Translations under genes and position numbers: made by a program
Shown here: in pieces, positions 18,879-27,795 of the stretch
Position numbering within the stretch: position 1 is the stretch's first letter
How the letters are laid out: each line of letters starts with the position of its first letter
Notes under the pieces: model-generated
The model's database searches: none
Told to the model about the DNA's origin: nothing
What the model saw: the letters and a program-made list of their open reading frames with translations, nothing else
From: an uncultured Nostocoides sp.
GTDB lineage: Bacteria; Actinomycetota; Actinomycetes; Actinomycetales; Dermatophilaceae
DNA: 47,772 nucleotides
Reading direction: 5' to 3'
NCBI GenBank assembly: GCA_937858995.1
Contig: CALLZC010000126.1
Location: forward strand, 1 to 47,772

Positions 18879-19541
18879 GTGAGTGACATCCGAGTCCTGC
18901 TGGTCGATGACCAGGAGCTATTCCGGGCCGGCATTGCCCGAATCCTCGCCGCCCAGGACGGCATCGTCGTGATCGGGGAAGCAGCCGATGGGGCCCAGGC
19001 CGTGGGCCTGGTCGACGACCTGGCGCCGGATGTGGTGCTCATGGACATCCGGATGCCGGTCCTGGACGGCGTCGAGGCGACCCGGCAGATCTTTGCGCCC
19101 GCGCGCGTGGCCGCGCGCGAGCACCCGGTGCGGGTGGTTGTCTTGACGACCTTCAACCTCGACGATCGGGCGGCGACCGCGATCCGCTATGGGGCCAGCG
19201 GATTCCTGCTGAAGGATGCCACCCCGAGCATGCTGCGGGAGGCCATCCATACGGTGTATGCCGGCAACGCCGTCCTCGCGCCCGCGGACTTGAACTCCCT
19301 GTTGGAAGGACAGTTTCGGGCGAGGAAGGCGTTGCCGGCGGGCTTCCATACGCTCACGGAGCGGGAACGCGAGGTCTTGGACGCGGTTGCCCGCGGCCTG
19401 TCGAACGCTGAGATCGCGCGAGCGATGTATGCCAGTGAGTCCACGGTCAAGACGCATCTCGGGGCCGTGCTGCGGAAACTCGAACTCCGGGACCGGGTTC
19501 AGGTCGCCGTCTTCGCGCACGAGCACGGGCTCACCGAGTAG
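18879..19541 (+). CDS. LuxR/NarL-family response regulator
   Basis: 220 residues from GTG 18879. The receiver domain has acidic residues in VLLVDDQELFRAGI, phosphoacceptor Asp56 in VVLMDIRMPVLDG, Thr in VVLTTF and Lys in GFLLKDAT. The output domain is a LuxR helix-turn-helix with TEREREVLDAVARGLSNAEIA followed by SESTVKTHLGAVLRKL. It partners the kinase directly upstream. It ends three bases from the convergent permease gene, so no separate terminator fits between them. Confidence 0.94.
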   Translation: MSDIRVLLVDDQELFRAGIARILAAQDGIVVIGEAADGAQAVGLVDDLAPDVVLMDIRMPVLDGVEATRQIFAPARVAAREHPVRVVVLTTFNLDDRAATAIRYGASGFLLKDATPSMLREAIHTVYAGNAVLAPADLNSLLEGQFRARKALPAGFHTLTEREREVLDAVARGLSNAEIARAMYASESTVKTHLGAVLRKLELRDRVQVAVFAHEHGLTE

Positions 19542-19544
19542 GCG

Positions 19545-20486
19545 TCAGCCCTTGACGGCTCCCTGCATGACCCCGGCCACGAGCTGGCGGCCGGCGAAGA
19601 TGAACGCCACCACCAGCGGCAACGCCGCCACCGTGACGCCCGCCAGAATCAGCGAGTAGTCCTTGAAATAGGACGCCTGGAGCAACTGGATGGCCACGGG
19701 CAACGTCGGGTTGGAGGACCCGAGTGCGATGAATGGCCAGAAGAAGGCGGTCCAGGATCCGATGAAGGTGAACAGGCCGAGCATCGTGGCCGCCGGGCGG
19801 GCCGCCGGGAAGGCGACATGCCAGAAGGCGCGAATCATGGAGCACCCGTCCACGCGGGCCGCCTCGATCAGCTCGTAGGGCAGCGCCGACTCGAGGTACT
19901 GGGTCATCCAGAACACGCCGAATGCGGTCACCAGCCCGGGGATGATGATCGCCTCAAGGCGACCGGTCCAACCCAGTTTCGACATCAGGATGAACAGCGG
20001 TACGACGCTGAGCTGGGTCGGCACGGCCATCGTGGCCACGACGAAGACCAGCAGGGGTCCCCGCCCGCGGAAGCGCAGCTTGGAGAACGCATAGCCGGCC
20101 AGAGTGGAGAAGAAGACGACTGCGAGCGAGGTGATCGTCGCCGCGATCACGCTATTCGCCACCGCCTTCCAGAACTTGATGTCCGAGCTGACCACGCGCT
20201 GCACGTTCTCCAGGAAGTTGCCATCCGGGATCAGCGAGGGGATCGGGTTCTGGGCGATGGTGACCGAATCCGAACTGCCGAGCAGGAATGAGTAGTACAG
20301 CGGGTAGGCGGAGACCATCATGACCAGCGCCAAAATGGTGTAGGTCAGCCAGCCCGGCCGGGACCCGGCCGCCGACTTGGTCCGACCGCGTCCCCAGCCG
20401 CCCTTGGCGGCCCGTTCTTCGCGTCGTTTGACGGCCTTGGCCGCACCGGGTCCGGCGACGCCGCCCGCGAATTGGGTTGAACTCAT
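19545..20486 (-). CDS. Carbohydrate ABC transporter permease (MalG type)
   Basis: 313 residues, six membrane helices. The cytoplasmic EAA loop that contacts the ATPase is EAARVDGCSMIRAFWHVAFP, about 100 residues from the end. It starts with ATG 20486, overlapping the stop of the other permease by four bases (ATGA), with AAGGAG eight bases upstream. The charged N-terminus (KRREERAAKGGWGRGRTK) is cytoplasmic. It is the last gene of the importer operon, converging with the response regulator. Confidence 0.93.
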   Translation of the reverse strand: MSSTQFAGGVAGPGAAKAVKRREERAAKGGWGRGRTKSAAGSRPGWLTYTILALVMMVSAYPLYYSFLLGSSDSVTIAQNPIPSLIPDGNFLENVQRVVSSDIKFWKAVANSVIAATITSLAVVFFSTLAGYAFSKLRFRGRGPLLVFVVATMAVPTQLSVVPLFILMSKLGWTGRLEAIIIPGLVTAFGVFWMTQYLESALPYELIEAARVDGCSMIRAFWHVAFPAARPAATMLGLFTFIGSWTAFFWPFIALGSSNPTLPVAIQLLQASYFKDYSLILAGVTVAALPLVVAFIFAGRQLVAGVMQGAVKG

Positions 20487-21478
20487 GCGACTGGCTCCTT
20501 CGCCATGGTGCTATTCGCGGGCTCTTCCGGGGTCTTGTCCGCATCGCCGGAAGAGATGCGCTGCGTGATCAAGAAGTTGAGGACTCCGACGGCGATGATG
20601 ATGAGGAAGAGCAGCCACGACACGGCGGCGGCGCGTCCGAAGCTCTTTTGCGCGCCCCAGCCCACCTCGTAGATGTACATGGTCACCGTCATCCACTGGC
20701 GATCCGAGCCGCCCAGACCGCTCTGGTCGAACACCCGGGGCTCGTCGAAGATCTGCAGGCCACCGATGGTCGCGGTGATGACCACGAAGATGATCGTCGG
20801 GCGCAGCATCGGAATCGTGATGGATCGGAACTGCCGCATGCGGTTCGCGCCGTCGAGCAGCGCCGCCTCATACAACTCGCTGGGGATGGCTTGCATCGCG
20901 GCCAGGAAGATGAGCGTGACATAGCCGGTCCACCGGAAGTTGACCATCGTCGCGATGGCCACATGACTCTGCAGGACCCCGGCGTGCCAGGCGACCGGAT
21001 CGACCCCGAACCAGCCGAGGACGCCATTGATGAGCCCGGACTGGTCGGCGAACATCTTGGAGAAGATGACACCGACGGCGACGGGCGCGATGACGAAGGG
21101 AAGCAGAACTCCCATCCGCCAGAAGGTCTTGGCCCGGATGTTCTGGTTGAGGACGGCCGCCAGGGCTAGCGCTGCCAGCGTCTGGGTCACCGAGGAGAGC
21201 AGGAAGATCGAGAAGGTATTGCGCATGCCCCGCCAGAAGAACTCCTGTTTCAGGACATGGGTGTAGTTGTCGAAGCCGATGAAGTCGCCCTGGCCGCCGA
21301 TGAGATTCCACTCGTGCATCGACACCCAGAAGGTGTAGATGAGCGGGAAGAGCCCCAGCACCGCGAACAGGATGAAGAAGGGTGAGATGTAGAGATAGGG
21401 GGAGATGAGCACATCGAGGCGCGAGAGCTTCTGCCGCCAGGAGTTGCCGTTCGCCGGGGCGGTGGTGGGGGTAGGCAT
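20483..21478 (-). CDS. Carbohydrate ABC transporter permease (MalF type)
   Basis: 331 residues from ATG 21478, which has AAAGGAG upstream. The frame is open 57 bp further up, but that part belongs to the hairpin-bearing spacer. Six helices are expected, beginning ISPYLYISPFFILFAVLGLFP. The EAA loop is EAALLDGANRMRQFRSITIP. Together with the MalG-type partner it forms the membrane channel of a CUT1 sugar importer. No ATPase gene is nearby; in actinobacteria a shared ATPase such as MsiK commonly energises such importers, which is inferred here. Confidence 0.93.
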   Translation of the reverse strand: MPTPTTAPANGNSWRQKLSRLDVLISPYLYISPFFILFAVLGLFPLIYTFWVSMHEWNLIGGQGDFIGFDNYTHVLKQEFFWRGMRNTFSIFLLSSVTQTLAALALAAVLNQNIRAKTFWRMGVLLPFVIAPVAVGVIFSKMFADQSGLINGVLGWFGVDPVAWHAGVLQSHVAIATMVNFRWTGYVTLIFLAAMQAIPSELYEAALLDGANRMRQFRSITIPMLRPTIIFVVITATIGGLQIFDEPRVFDQSGLGGSDRQWMTVTMYIYEVGWGAQKSFGRAAAVSWLLFLIIIAVGVLNFLITQRISSGDADKTPEEPANSTMAKEPVA

Positions 21479-21506
21479 CCTTTTCTCCTTTCGAGGGGCT
21501 GCGGGC

Positions 21507-21554
21507 CTCGGGTCGTCATCGCCTGTCGGGAACATCAGGCGATGACGACCCGAG
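21507..21554 (-). promoter_or_regulatory. Perfect 19-bp stem-loop between binding-protein and permease genes
   Basis: Left arm 21507-21525 and right arm 21536-21554 are exact reverse complements, with a 10-base loop. The hairpin starts six bases after the binding-protein stop on the transcribed strand. There is no T-run, so it is more likely an mRNA-processing or stability element that protects the upstream message. That would give more binding protein than permease, as in the malE-malF spacer. Confidence 0.8.
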
Positions 21555-21560
21555 AGTCAC

Positions 21561-22861
21561 TCAGCCAAGGGCCTTGACGGCGGAGACGAACTTCTCCCAC
21601 GAGGACTCGGCCGTGTCGGTCTTGTCGATGTCGACCCGGGCGATGGCCTGTTGCATCGCGTCATTGATGCCGGAGTACTTGGCGCCCTTGAACGGGACCA
21701 CCTTGACGGCCTGGGCGCGCTCGCTGAAGATCTTGCCGGTCGGCGCGTTGTTGAAGAAGGCGTTGGTCGTGCCGGTCAGCTCGGTGCTCGCCAGGGCCGC
21801 CTGCTGGCTCGGGAAGGTGCCCTTGGACTTGAAAGCCTTGATCTGCTGCTCCGGGGCGGTCAGCCAGTCGGCGAGCTTCTTGGCTGCGTCGGGGTTCTTG
21901 CCCTGGGTGGGGACCGTCAGGAACGAGCCACCCCAGTTGCCGCCACCGCCGGGGAAGGTGTTGGCGATGTCCCAACCCTTGACGCCCGCCGCGTTGCCCT
22001 CGATGACGCCCAGCATCCAGCTCGGGCAGACCATGGTGGCGAAGCCATCGCGCTGGAAGGAGCCGGTCCAGTCGTCGCTCCACTGGGCGAGATTGGCGGA
22101 CAGTCCCTTGGCGGAGGCCGCGAGGACCTTGTCGTACAGAGCCTTGACCTCGGCGTTCTCGGTGGCGATGATCGTGCCGTCGGCGTTCTCATAGGCATTG
22201 GGGACCTGTTGACCATGGCCTGGTAGATCGCACCAGCGGATTCCATCCACGGCACGTCGGATTTCGCGGTGAACTTCTCGCCGAGGGCGAAGTAGTCGTC
22301 CCATGACCCGCCGAGCGACGCGCTGACCTCGTCGCGATCGGTCGGAAGGCCGGCCTTGGCGAAGAGGTCAGAGCGATAGCAGATGGCCTCCGGACCGATG
22401 TCCGTGCCATAGCCGATCAGCTTGCCGTCGCTGGTGGTGGCCTGCTCGGTCTTCCAGGAGACCCAACGGTCCTTGACCGAGTCGGAGGCCAAGTCGACGA
22501 ACTGGTCGGGGTACTGCTTCAACTCGGGCAGCCAGTCGACCTCCACGGCCTCGATGTCGCTCAGGCCCGATCCGGCGGCCAGCCGGGTGTTCAGATTGTC
22601 GCGGGCCTCGTTGGCCGTCGCCGCCTTCTTGTGCTCGACCTTGACGTTGGGGTTGGCCTTCATGTATTCGGCGATCAGTTCGTCGTAGCCGAACTCGTTG
22701 AAGGTCGCGACGGTGAGCGTGACGGGCGCGTTCGGGTCGGCCGATGTGGCCGCGGAGCTGGGGTCATCGGAACCCCCGCCGCACGCGGCCATCAGGCCAG
22801 CGGCCAATGTGAGTGTGGTCATCCGGCCAATGGTGCGTCCGCGTCGAGTTCCGGTGCGCAT
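21561..22861 (-). pseudogene. Extracellular sugar-binding lipoprotein, interrupted by a one-base frameshift
   Basis: The product is a CUT1-type solute-binding lipoprotein of about 432 residues. Translation from ATG 22861 (GGGAGG five bases upstream) gives a signal peptide ending LAAGLMAAC with Cys27 as the lipidation site, then TLTVATFNEFGYDELIAEYM and so on to YQAMVN. The matching continuation PNAYENADGTIIATENAEV is in another frame. One extra base near 22206-22210 would read MVNQVPNAYE and join the two halves. The rest contains GFATMVCPSWMLG and WDIANTFPGGGGNWGG, as in intact family members, down to the stop at 21561. The surrounding genes are intact, so a sequencing or assembly error is at least as likely as true inactivation. 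Confidence 0.85.
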
Positions 22862-22906
22862 GAGTACCTCCCAGGGTTTGGTTCACAGCCCTGCATCCCA
22901 GGGTGT

Positions 22907-22922
22907 GAGAGAGCGCTCTCTC
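22907..22922. promoter_or_regulatory. LacI-type operator O1
   Basis: GAGAGAGC-GCTCTCTC is a perfect 16-bp palindrome with a central CG step, as in LacI/GalR operators. It lies 46 bp upstream of the binding-protein start and immediately downstream of the candidate leftward promoter, so a bound repressor would block transcription. The regulator gene at 26496-27542 is the obvious candidate. Confidence 0.75.
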
Positions 22923-22930
22923 GTATCGTC

Positions 22931-22959
22931 ATCGTGGCCGCCGGCACGGAGGCTGTCAA
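22931..22959 (-). promoter_or_regulatory. Candidate promoter of the sugar importer operon
   Basis: On the minus strand TTGACA (22959-22954) is a consensus -35 hexamer. It is followed after 17 bases by CACGAT (22936-22931), a weak -10. The start point would fall near 22924, at the edge of operator O1. Confidence 0.45.
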
Positions 22960-22999
22960 GCGATCCGTATGTCTCATTTCAGCATCGGCGCTGAAGTGC

Positions 23000-23028
23000 T
23001 TGCCCTAGGCGATGTGTTCTGGTTCGAT
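23000..23028 (+). promoter_or_regulatory. Candidate promoter of the carbohydrate-active enzyme gene
   Basis: TTGCCC (23000-23005), a 17-base spacer and TTCGAT (23023-23028) form a moderate sigma-70-like pair. Operator O2 begins three bases later, mirroring the arrangement on the other strand. Confidence 0.4.
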
Positions 23029-23030
23029 GA

Positions 23031-23042
23031 GAGAGCGCTCTC
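23031..23042. promoter_or_regulatory. LacI-type operator O2
   Basis: GAGAGC-GCTCTC repeats the core of O1, with centres 122 bp apart in the same divergent region. It lies 33 bp upstream of the enzyme gene's GTG start. Two equal operators could let one tetrameric repressor loop the region and control both directions. Confidence 0.75.
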
Positions 23043-23074
23043 ACAGGGCGTGGATCCGACCAAAGGACACGCCA

Positions 23075-26000
23075 GTGACTCTGCCCACGCGCCACGATCG
23101 CCACCTGATCGATGGGGAGCCGTGCCACCAGATTGACGACGTCGCGACGCTCGCGCCCTTCCTGATGACGCTCACCAGCGCCAGCGACGTCTGGGCGTAC
23201 ATCAGTAGCAATGGCGGGGTCACGGCCGGCCGCCGCGACGCCGACCACGCGATCTTCCCCTATGTCACCGAGGACCTCGTGCGCGACAGCGCCCACACCA
23301 CGGGGGGCGTGACGCAGGTGCGTGTGCTCTCGGGAGCGCACGTGGGCAGTCACTGGAATCCGTTCGGCCCCGATCACCCCGAGCTCCCGCCCGCGCGTCG
23401 CGCCCTGCTCAAGAGCGACCTGGGCGACATCATCCACTTCGTCGAGGAGCGCCCCGACCTCGGGTTGGCCGTGCGCGTGACCTGGCGGGTGAGCCCCCGA
23501 TTCGGCCTTGTTCGCAGCGTGGAGGTCAGCACGACGGGCTCGCACGAGGTCGTTCTCGACGTGGTGGACGGCCTACGCAACTTCCTACCGCCGGGCGTGA
23601 CGGCTCGCACCCAACGCGAACTCGCCCCCCTGCTCGATGCCTACAAGGTGTGCGAGTTGGACGACAGCGGGCTTGCGTGGGTCCGGCTCAACGCGCGCTT
23701 GACCGATCGCGCCGAGGCGTCCGAGGCGCTGGCGGTCACGACCGTCTGGCAGGTGGGCCGCACCGACCCCAGCTACTGCCTCAGCGTCGACGGTCTGTCC
23801 AGCTGGCCCACGGCGCCGGCCAGCACTCAGGTTCGTGGGGAGCGGGCGGCATACCTGGTGCGCTCCGAGGTGCGGGTAGCGCCGGGGACCCCGGCCCGGT
23901 GGAGCACCGTCGTGGATGTCGATCAGGACGCGGCGGATGTGGTCTCGCTACGTGCCGAGCACCGCGACCCACGGGCCCTGGCAGCCGCCCTCGAGGCGGA
24001 CATCGCCGCCGCCCGGTTGCGGCTGCGGGGCCTCGTGGGCTCGGCGGATGGCTGGACCCACAGCGGTGCACCGATGGCCGACGCGCACCATGCCGCGAGC
24101 ACGATGTTCAACATCATGCGTGGCGGCGTCCCTGCGCGCGGCTATCAGGTCGAGCGGCAGGACGTCGGTCGCCTTCTGTCCGAGCGCAATCTCCCGCTCG
24201 CGCAGCGCAGCGCAGCGTTGCTGGCGGGCCTGCCGGAGCGTATGGACGTGCATACCCTGCGCGAGGCCGTCGCGGCCACCGCGGATCCGGACCTCAGCCG
24301 CCTGATTGGCGAGTATGTGCCGTTGACGTTCAGTCGACGGCACGGCGACCCGTCCCGCCCCTGGAACGCCTTCGATATCGTCCTCGCGGATGAGACCGGG
24401 GCTCCCCGGCTCGCCCACCAGGGCAACTGGCGAGACATCTTCCAGAACTGGGAAGCGCTGGCGTGGTCCTTTCCGGCGTTCACCGCGAGCTTTGTCCGCA
24501 TCTTCCTCAATGCCACGACCATCGATGGCTACAACCCCTACCGGATCTCGCGTTCAGGGGTCGATTGGGAGGTGCCCGAGCCGGAGAACCCGTGGGCGAA
24601 CATCGGCTATTGGAGTGACCACCAGATCGGCTATCTGGCGCGCCTGCTGGAGTTGCTGCGCGAACAAGACCCCGAGCAACTGCGCGCTCTCGGCGCGGAC
24701 ACCGCATACGTGCACGTCGACGTTCCGTATCGGCTGGCGAGCTATGCCGATTTGGTGCGCGACCCGCACAACACGGTGACCTTCGAGGAGGAGCGCCACG
24801 ACCAGGCCATGGCCAGGGTCGCCGAGATCGGGGGCGATGGCCGGCTCCTGCGCGACGCCGACGGAGCCCTCGTGCGGGCCGGGCTGGGCGAGAAGCTGCT
24901 CATCCTGCTCACGGCCAAGCTGGTCAACTTCGTCCCCGACGGCGGGATCTGGATGAACACCCAGCGGCCCGAGTGGAATGACGCCAACAATGCTCTGGTG
25001 GGCAGGGGTCTGTCCGTGGTGACGGTGGCCTATCTGCATCGGTATGTCGAGCTGGTGCAGGAGTTGCTCCGGGGCCAGAGCGTGGAGATGTCGGTGCCGT
25101 TGGCCCGCGCGGTCGAGGCCATCACCGCGATCCTGGACGGGCCCGGTGTTGCGGCGCAGAGTCGTGACGCGGCGCTGCCTCTGGACTCAGGCGGGCGCCG
25201 CGAGCTGCTCGATGCGCTCGGCGAGGTGGGTGGTTCCTATCGCGACGCCGTGCGCAGCCAGCCCACCGAGCGCGTGCAGCTTGACGGGGCGGCGCTTGCC
25301 GCGCACCTTGAGGTGGTTGCTCGGTGGCTGGCGCGCACCGTGCGTCGCAATCGGCGCCCGGACGGTCTCTATCACGCCTACAACCTGCTCACGCTCGAGA
25401 CCGGCATGGCGTCGATCGAGCATCTGGACGAAATGCTCGAGGGCCAGGTTGCGGTCCTCAGTTCGGGGGTGCTCGAACCCGCCGAGGTGGACGCCTTGCT
25501 CGCCGCCTTGCCGGGCAGCGCCCTCTATCGGCCGGACGTGCGCAGCTATCAGCTCTATCCCGAGCCGAGCATCCCGACCTTCCTCGAGCGCAACCGCGTT
25601 CCCACGGCACGCTGGCAGGCCAATGCGCTGCTCGTGGCACTGATCGAGCAGGGGGATCGGCGATTGGTGGTGCGCGACATCGACGGCGGTGTGCACTTCG
25701 CGGCGCCGCTGCGCAATGCGCAGGATGTCAGCGACGCCCTCGCGACGCTTGCCGCGGACGGTCGCGGTGAGCTCGTCGCACAGTGGGGCGCCGACGTCCT
25801 TGCCGTCTTCGAGGAGGTCTTTCGGCACGCGTCATACACGGGGCGATCCAGCAGCTTCTTCGCCTATGAAGGCGTCGGCAGCGTCTATTGGCACATGGTC
25901 TCCAAACTCCTGGTGGCCGTGCGCGAGCACCTCGATGCGGCGCTGCGCGCGACCCCGCGGGACGCGGGGCGGGTTGCCGCGCTGCGGGCGGCCTATGGCC

Positions 26001-26482
26001 AGGTGCGCTCGGGGCTCGGCTTCGCCAAGTCCGCGCAGGAGTATGGCGCCTTCCCCCACGATCCGTACTCGCATACGCCTGCCGGCAAGGGCGCGCGGCA
26101 GCCTGGGATGACCGGGCAGGTCAAGGAGGATGTGCTGGCGCGGTGGGCCGAGCTCGGCGTGAGCTACCGCGACGGCCGGATCGCCATCGACGCCAGCGCC
26201 ATCGCGCCCGAGAACTGGTCGAGCGCCCCGGGGGTCTGGCGGATGGTGGACCTGCAGGGCCACGACGTGGCGCTCGCGCTTCCGGCCGACACCATCGGCC
26301 TGACCGTCGCCCAGACCCCCATCGTCTTGGCGCGCGGCGAGGGAGCCGGTCAGGTCATCGAGGCGCGCGACAGTGCCGGCAACCTGATCGAGAGCGCGCG
26401 CGACGGGGCCCTCTCGGTGCCTACCTCGTCGGCGATGATGCTCCGCACCGGTCGGGTGGCGCGGGTGGACGTGCGGTGGTGA
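23075..26482 (+). CDS. Large carbohydrate-active enzyme, family uncertain (GH94/GH149/GH161-like barrel suspected)
   Basis: 1135 residues from GTG 23075, with AAAGGA seven bases upstream. No signal peptide, so the enzyme is cytoplasmic and should act on imported sugar. The N-terminal third looks like a beta-sandwich (WAYISSNGGVTAGRRDADHA near residues 42-61). The centre has features of an (alpha/alpha)6 barrel: FSRRHGDPSRPWN about residue 415, GNWRDIFQNWEALAW about 449, and RPEWNDANNALVGRGLSVVT about 630, which recalls the EWNDA motif of GH94 phosphorylases. GVGSVYWHMVSKLL lies about residue 932. Long phosphorylases of similar size exist (GH149, GH161), but I cannot assign one. Divergent importer, shared operators and the adjacent repressor show a role in using one oligosaccharide. 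Confidence 0.7.
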   Translation: MTLPTRHDRHLIDGEPCHQIDDVATLAPFLMTLTSASDVWAYISSNGGVTAGRRDADHAIFPYVTEDLVRDSAHTTGGVTQVRVLSGAHVGSHWNPFGPDHPELPPARRALLKSDLGDIIHFVEERPDLGLAVRVTWRVSPRFGLVRSVEVSTTGSHEVVLDVVDGLRNFLPPGVTARTQRELAPLLDAYKVCELDDSGLAWVRLNARLTDRAEASEALAVTTVWQVGRTDPSYCLSVDGLSSWPTAPASTQVRGERAAYLVRSEVRVAPGTPARWSTVVDVDQDAADVVSLRAEHRDPRALAAALEADIAAARLRLRGLVGSADGWTHSGAPMADAHHAASTMFNIMRGGVPARGYQVERQDVGRLLSERNLPLAQRSAALLAGLPERMDVHTLREAVAATADPDLSRLIGEYVPLTFSRRHGDPSRPWNAFDIVLADETGAPRLAHQGNWRDIFQNWEALAWSFPAFTASFVRIFLNATTIDGYNPYRISRSGVDWEVPEPENPWANIGYWSDHQIGYLARLLELLREQDPEQLRALGADTAYVHVDVPYRLASYADLVRDPHNTVTFEEERHDQAMARVAEIGGDGRLLRDADGALVRAGLGEKLLILLTAKLVNFVPDGGIWMNTQRPEWNDANNALVGRGLSVVTVAYLHRYVELVQELLRGQSVEMSVPLARAVEAITAILDGPGVAAQSRDAALPLDSGGRRELLDALGEVGGSYRDAVRSQPTERVQLDGAALAAHLEVVARWLARTVRRNRRPDGLYHAYNLLTLETGMASIEHLDEMLEGQVAVLSSGVLEPAEVDALLAALPGSALYRPDVRSYQLYPEPSIPTFLERNRVPTARWQANALLVALIEQGDRRLVVRDIDGGVHFAAPLRNAQDVSDALATLAADGRGELVAQWGADVLAVFEEVFRHASYTGRSSSFFAYEGVGSVYWHMVSKLLVAVREHLDAALRATPRDAGRVAALRAAYGQVRSGLGFAKSAQEYGAFPHDPYSHTPAGKGARQPGMTGQVKEDVLARWAELGVSYRDGRIAIDASAIAPENWSSAPGVWRMVDLQGHDVALALPADTIGLTVAQTPIVLARGEGAGQVIEARDSAGNLIESARDGALSVPTSSAMMLRTGRVARVDVRW

Positions 26483-26495
26483 GGTCGGCGGCTCG

Positions 26496-27542
26496 TCAGG
26501 CGGATTCGCGCTGCACCAGTTCGACCTCCAGGATGATGCCCCGCCCGTCGGCCGAGGTTGGCTCCGGTATGACGCCCGCGGGTTGGTGCCCGAGCGTGCG
26601 CAACATCAGGCGAGCCATCAGTCGCCCTTGACGTTGGGTGAGCTGGCGCATCGTGGTCAGGCTCGGCTCGGCCAGACGGGCCAGGTCGATGTCGTCGAAA
26701 CCCACGACGGCGATGTCTTCCGGCACGCGTCGGCCGCCTCGCCTGATCACGCTGATGGCGCCCAGCGCCATCAGATCCGACGCCACGAACAAACCGTCGA
26801 TGTCGGGGTGTCGATCCAGCAGCCGGCGCGTGGCCTCCTCGCCCGACCCGGTCGTGAAGTCGCCATACTCGACCAGGCTCTTGCGGAAGTCGCGCCCCAT
26901 GCCCTGGCGGAATCCGGTGAGTCGGTCGACGCCGGCCGACATATCTTGGGGTCCGGCGATCGTCGCGACCCGCCGGCGCCCTAGGTCACGCATATAGCGG
27001 GCGGCCCGGCGCGCGGCTTCGACATTGTCGTTGTCCACATAGGGCACTTCGATCCGGGGGTCGAGCGGGCGACCCCCAATGACCACGGGTATGCCGGCCT
27101 CGACCAATTGCTCCGCCAGCCGATGCCGGCCATGCTCGGAGATGAGCAGGACTCCGTCGGCGTGCCCGGATGCCAGATAGCGCGCTAGGGCGGCGACCTC
27201 CTCCTCGGACTGGGTCATCGAGAGGGTCAGGCGAACGGGGGTTTGGGTCAGTTCTTGGCTGACCCCCCGCACGATCTGCGAGAAGAACGGGTCCCCGAAG
27301 ACGCGCGAATCGGTCTCCGCCGCAACGAGGGTGATCGTGTCGGTGCGCTTGGTCATCAGGGCTCGGGCGGCCAGGTTCGGGACATAGTCGAGGTCTTCGA
27401 TTGCCTGCTGGACGATCTGACGCAGGCCCGCGTCGACGGACTCCGACCCGTTGACCACGCGAGAGACAGTGGCCCGGGACACCCCGGCATACCGGGCCAC
27501 CTGCTCCAGCGTCGGCTTGCGCGGTCGGGGGCGGGGCGGCAT
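26496..27542 (-). CDS. LacI-family transcriptional regulator
   Basis: 348 residues from ATG 27542. Residues 8-62 are the LacI DNA-binding domain: TLEQVARYAGVSRATVSRVVNG followed by the hinge NLAARALMTKRT. The rest is a periplasmic-binding-type effector domain (DGVLLISEHG, IPVVIGGRPL, VDNDN, VASDLMALGAISVI, IAVVGFDDIDLARL), which binds a sugar. The frame is open to 27590, but the added residues are not typical. It converges with the carbohydrate enzyme gene 13 bp away and most likely represses that gene and the importer by binding GAGAGCGCTCTC. Confidence 0.93.
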   Translation of the reverse strand: MPPRPRPRKPTLEQVARYAGVSRATVSRVVNGSESVDAGLRQIVQQAIEDLDYVPNLAARALMTKRTDTITLVAAETDSRVFGDPFFSQIVRGVSQELTQTPVRLTLSMTQSEEEVAALARYLASGHADGVLLISEHGRHRLAEQLVEAGIPVVIGGRPLDPRIEVPYVDNDNVEAARRAARYMRDLGRRRVATIAGPQDMSAGVDRLTGFRQGMGRDFRKSLVEYGDFTTGSGEEATRRLLDRHPDIDGLFVASDLMALGAISVIRRGGRRVPEDIAVVGFDDIDLARLAEPSLTTMRQLTQRQGRLMARLMLRTLGHQPAGVIPEPTSADGRGIILEVELVQRESA

Positions 27543-27665
27543 ACCGCGAATCGTAGTAGGAGGGCGGTTCCGGCCGGAGTAGCACGCCATACCGCACTAT
27601 TGGGGAAAGGCTAGAGAGACCGAGGGGGAGGCATCGACGCCGGTCGGGCGGAGCGGGGCAGCTTT

Positions 27666-27746
27666 TGACCCGGCCAACTCATACCTGGCCGGGTCACTCA
27701 CTTTGTACCGTCGAGAGGTGACCGAACGTGGGACCGACACGGTCCC
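27666..27746. other. Two inverted repeats in the gap between lacI-type gene and DUF5302 gene
   Basis: The 253-bp gap holds TGACCCGGCCA/TGGCCGGGTCA (27666-27676 and 27686-27696), perfect over 11 bp around a 9-base spacer. It also holds GGGACCG/CGGTCCC (27730-27736 and 27740-27746) around a 3-base loop. Neither has a T-run in either direction. They could be operators or leader-RNA hairpins of the DUF5302 gene. No other signal is visible in the gap. Confidence 0.55.
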
Positions 27747-27795
27747 TGGGGGGAACAACTCGTTATCGGCCCCAAGCAGGTGGCAGGATCCGACT

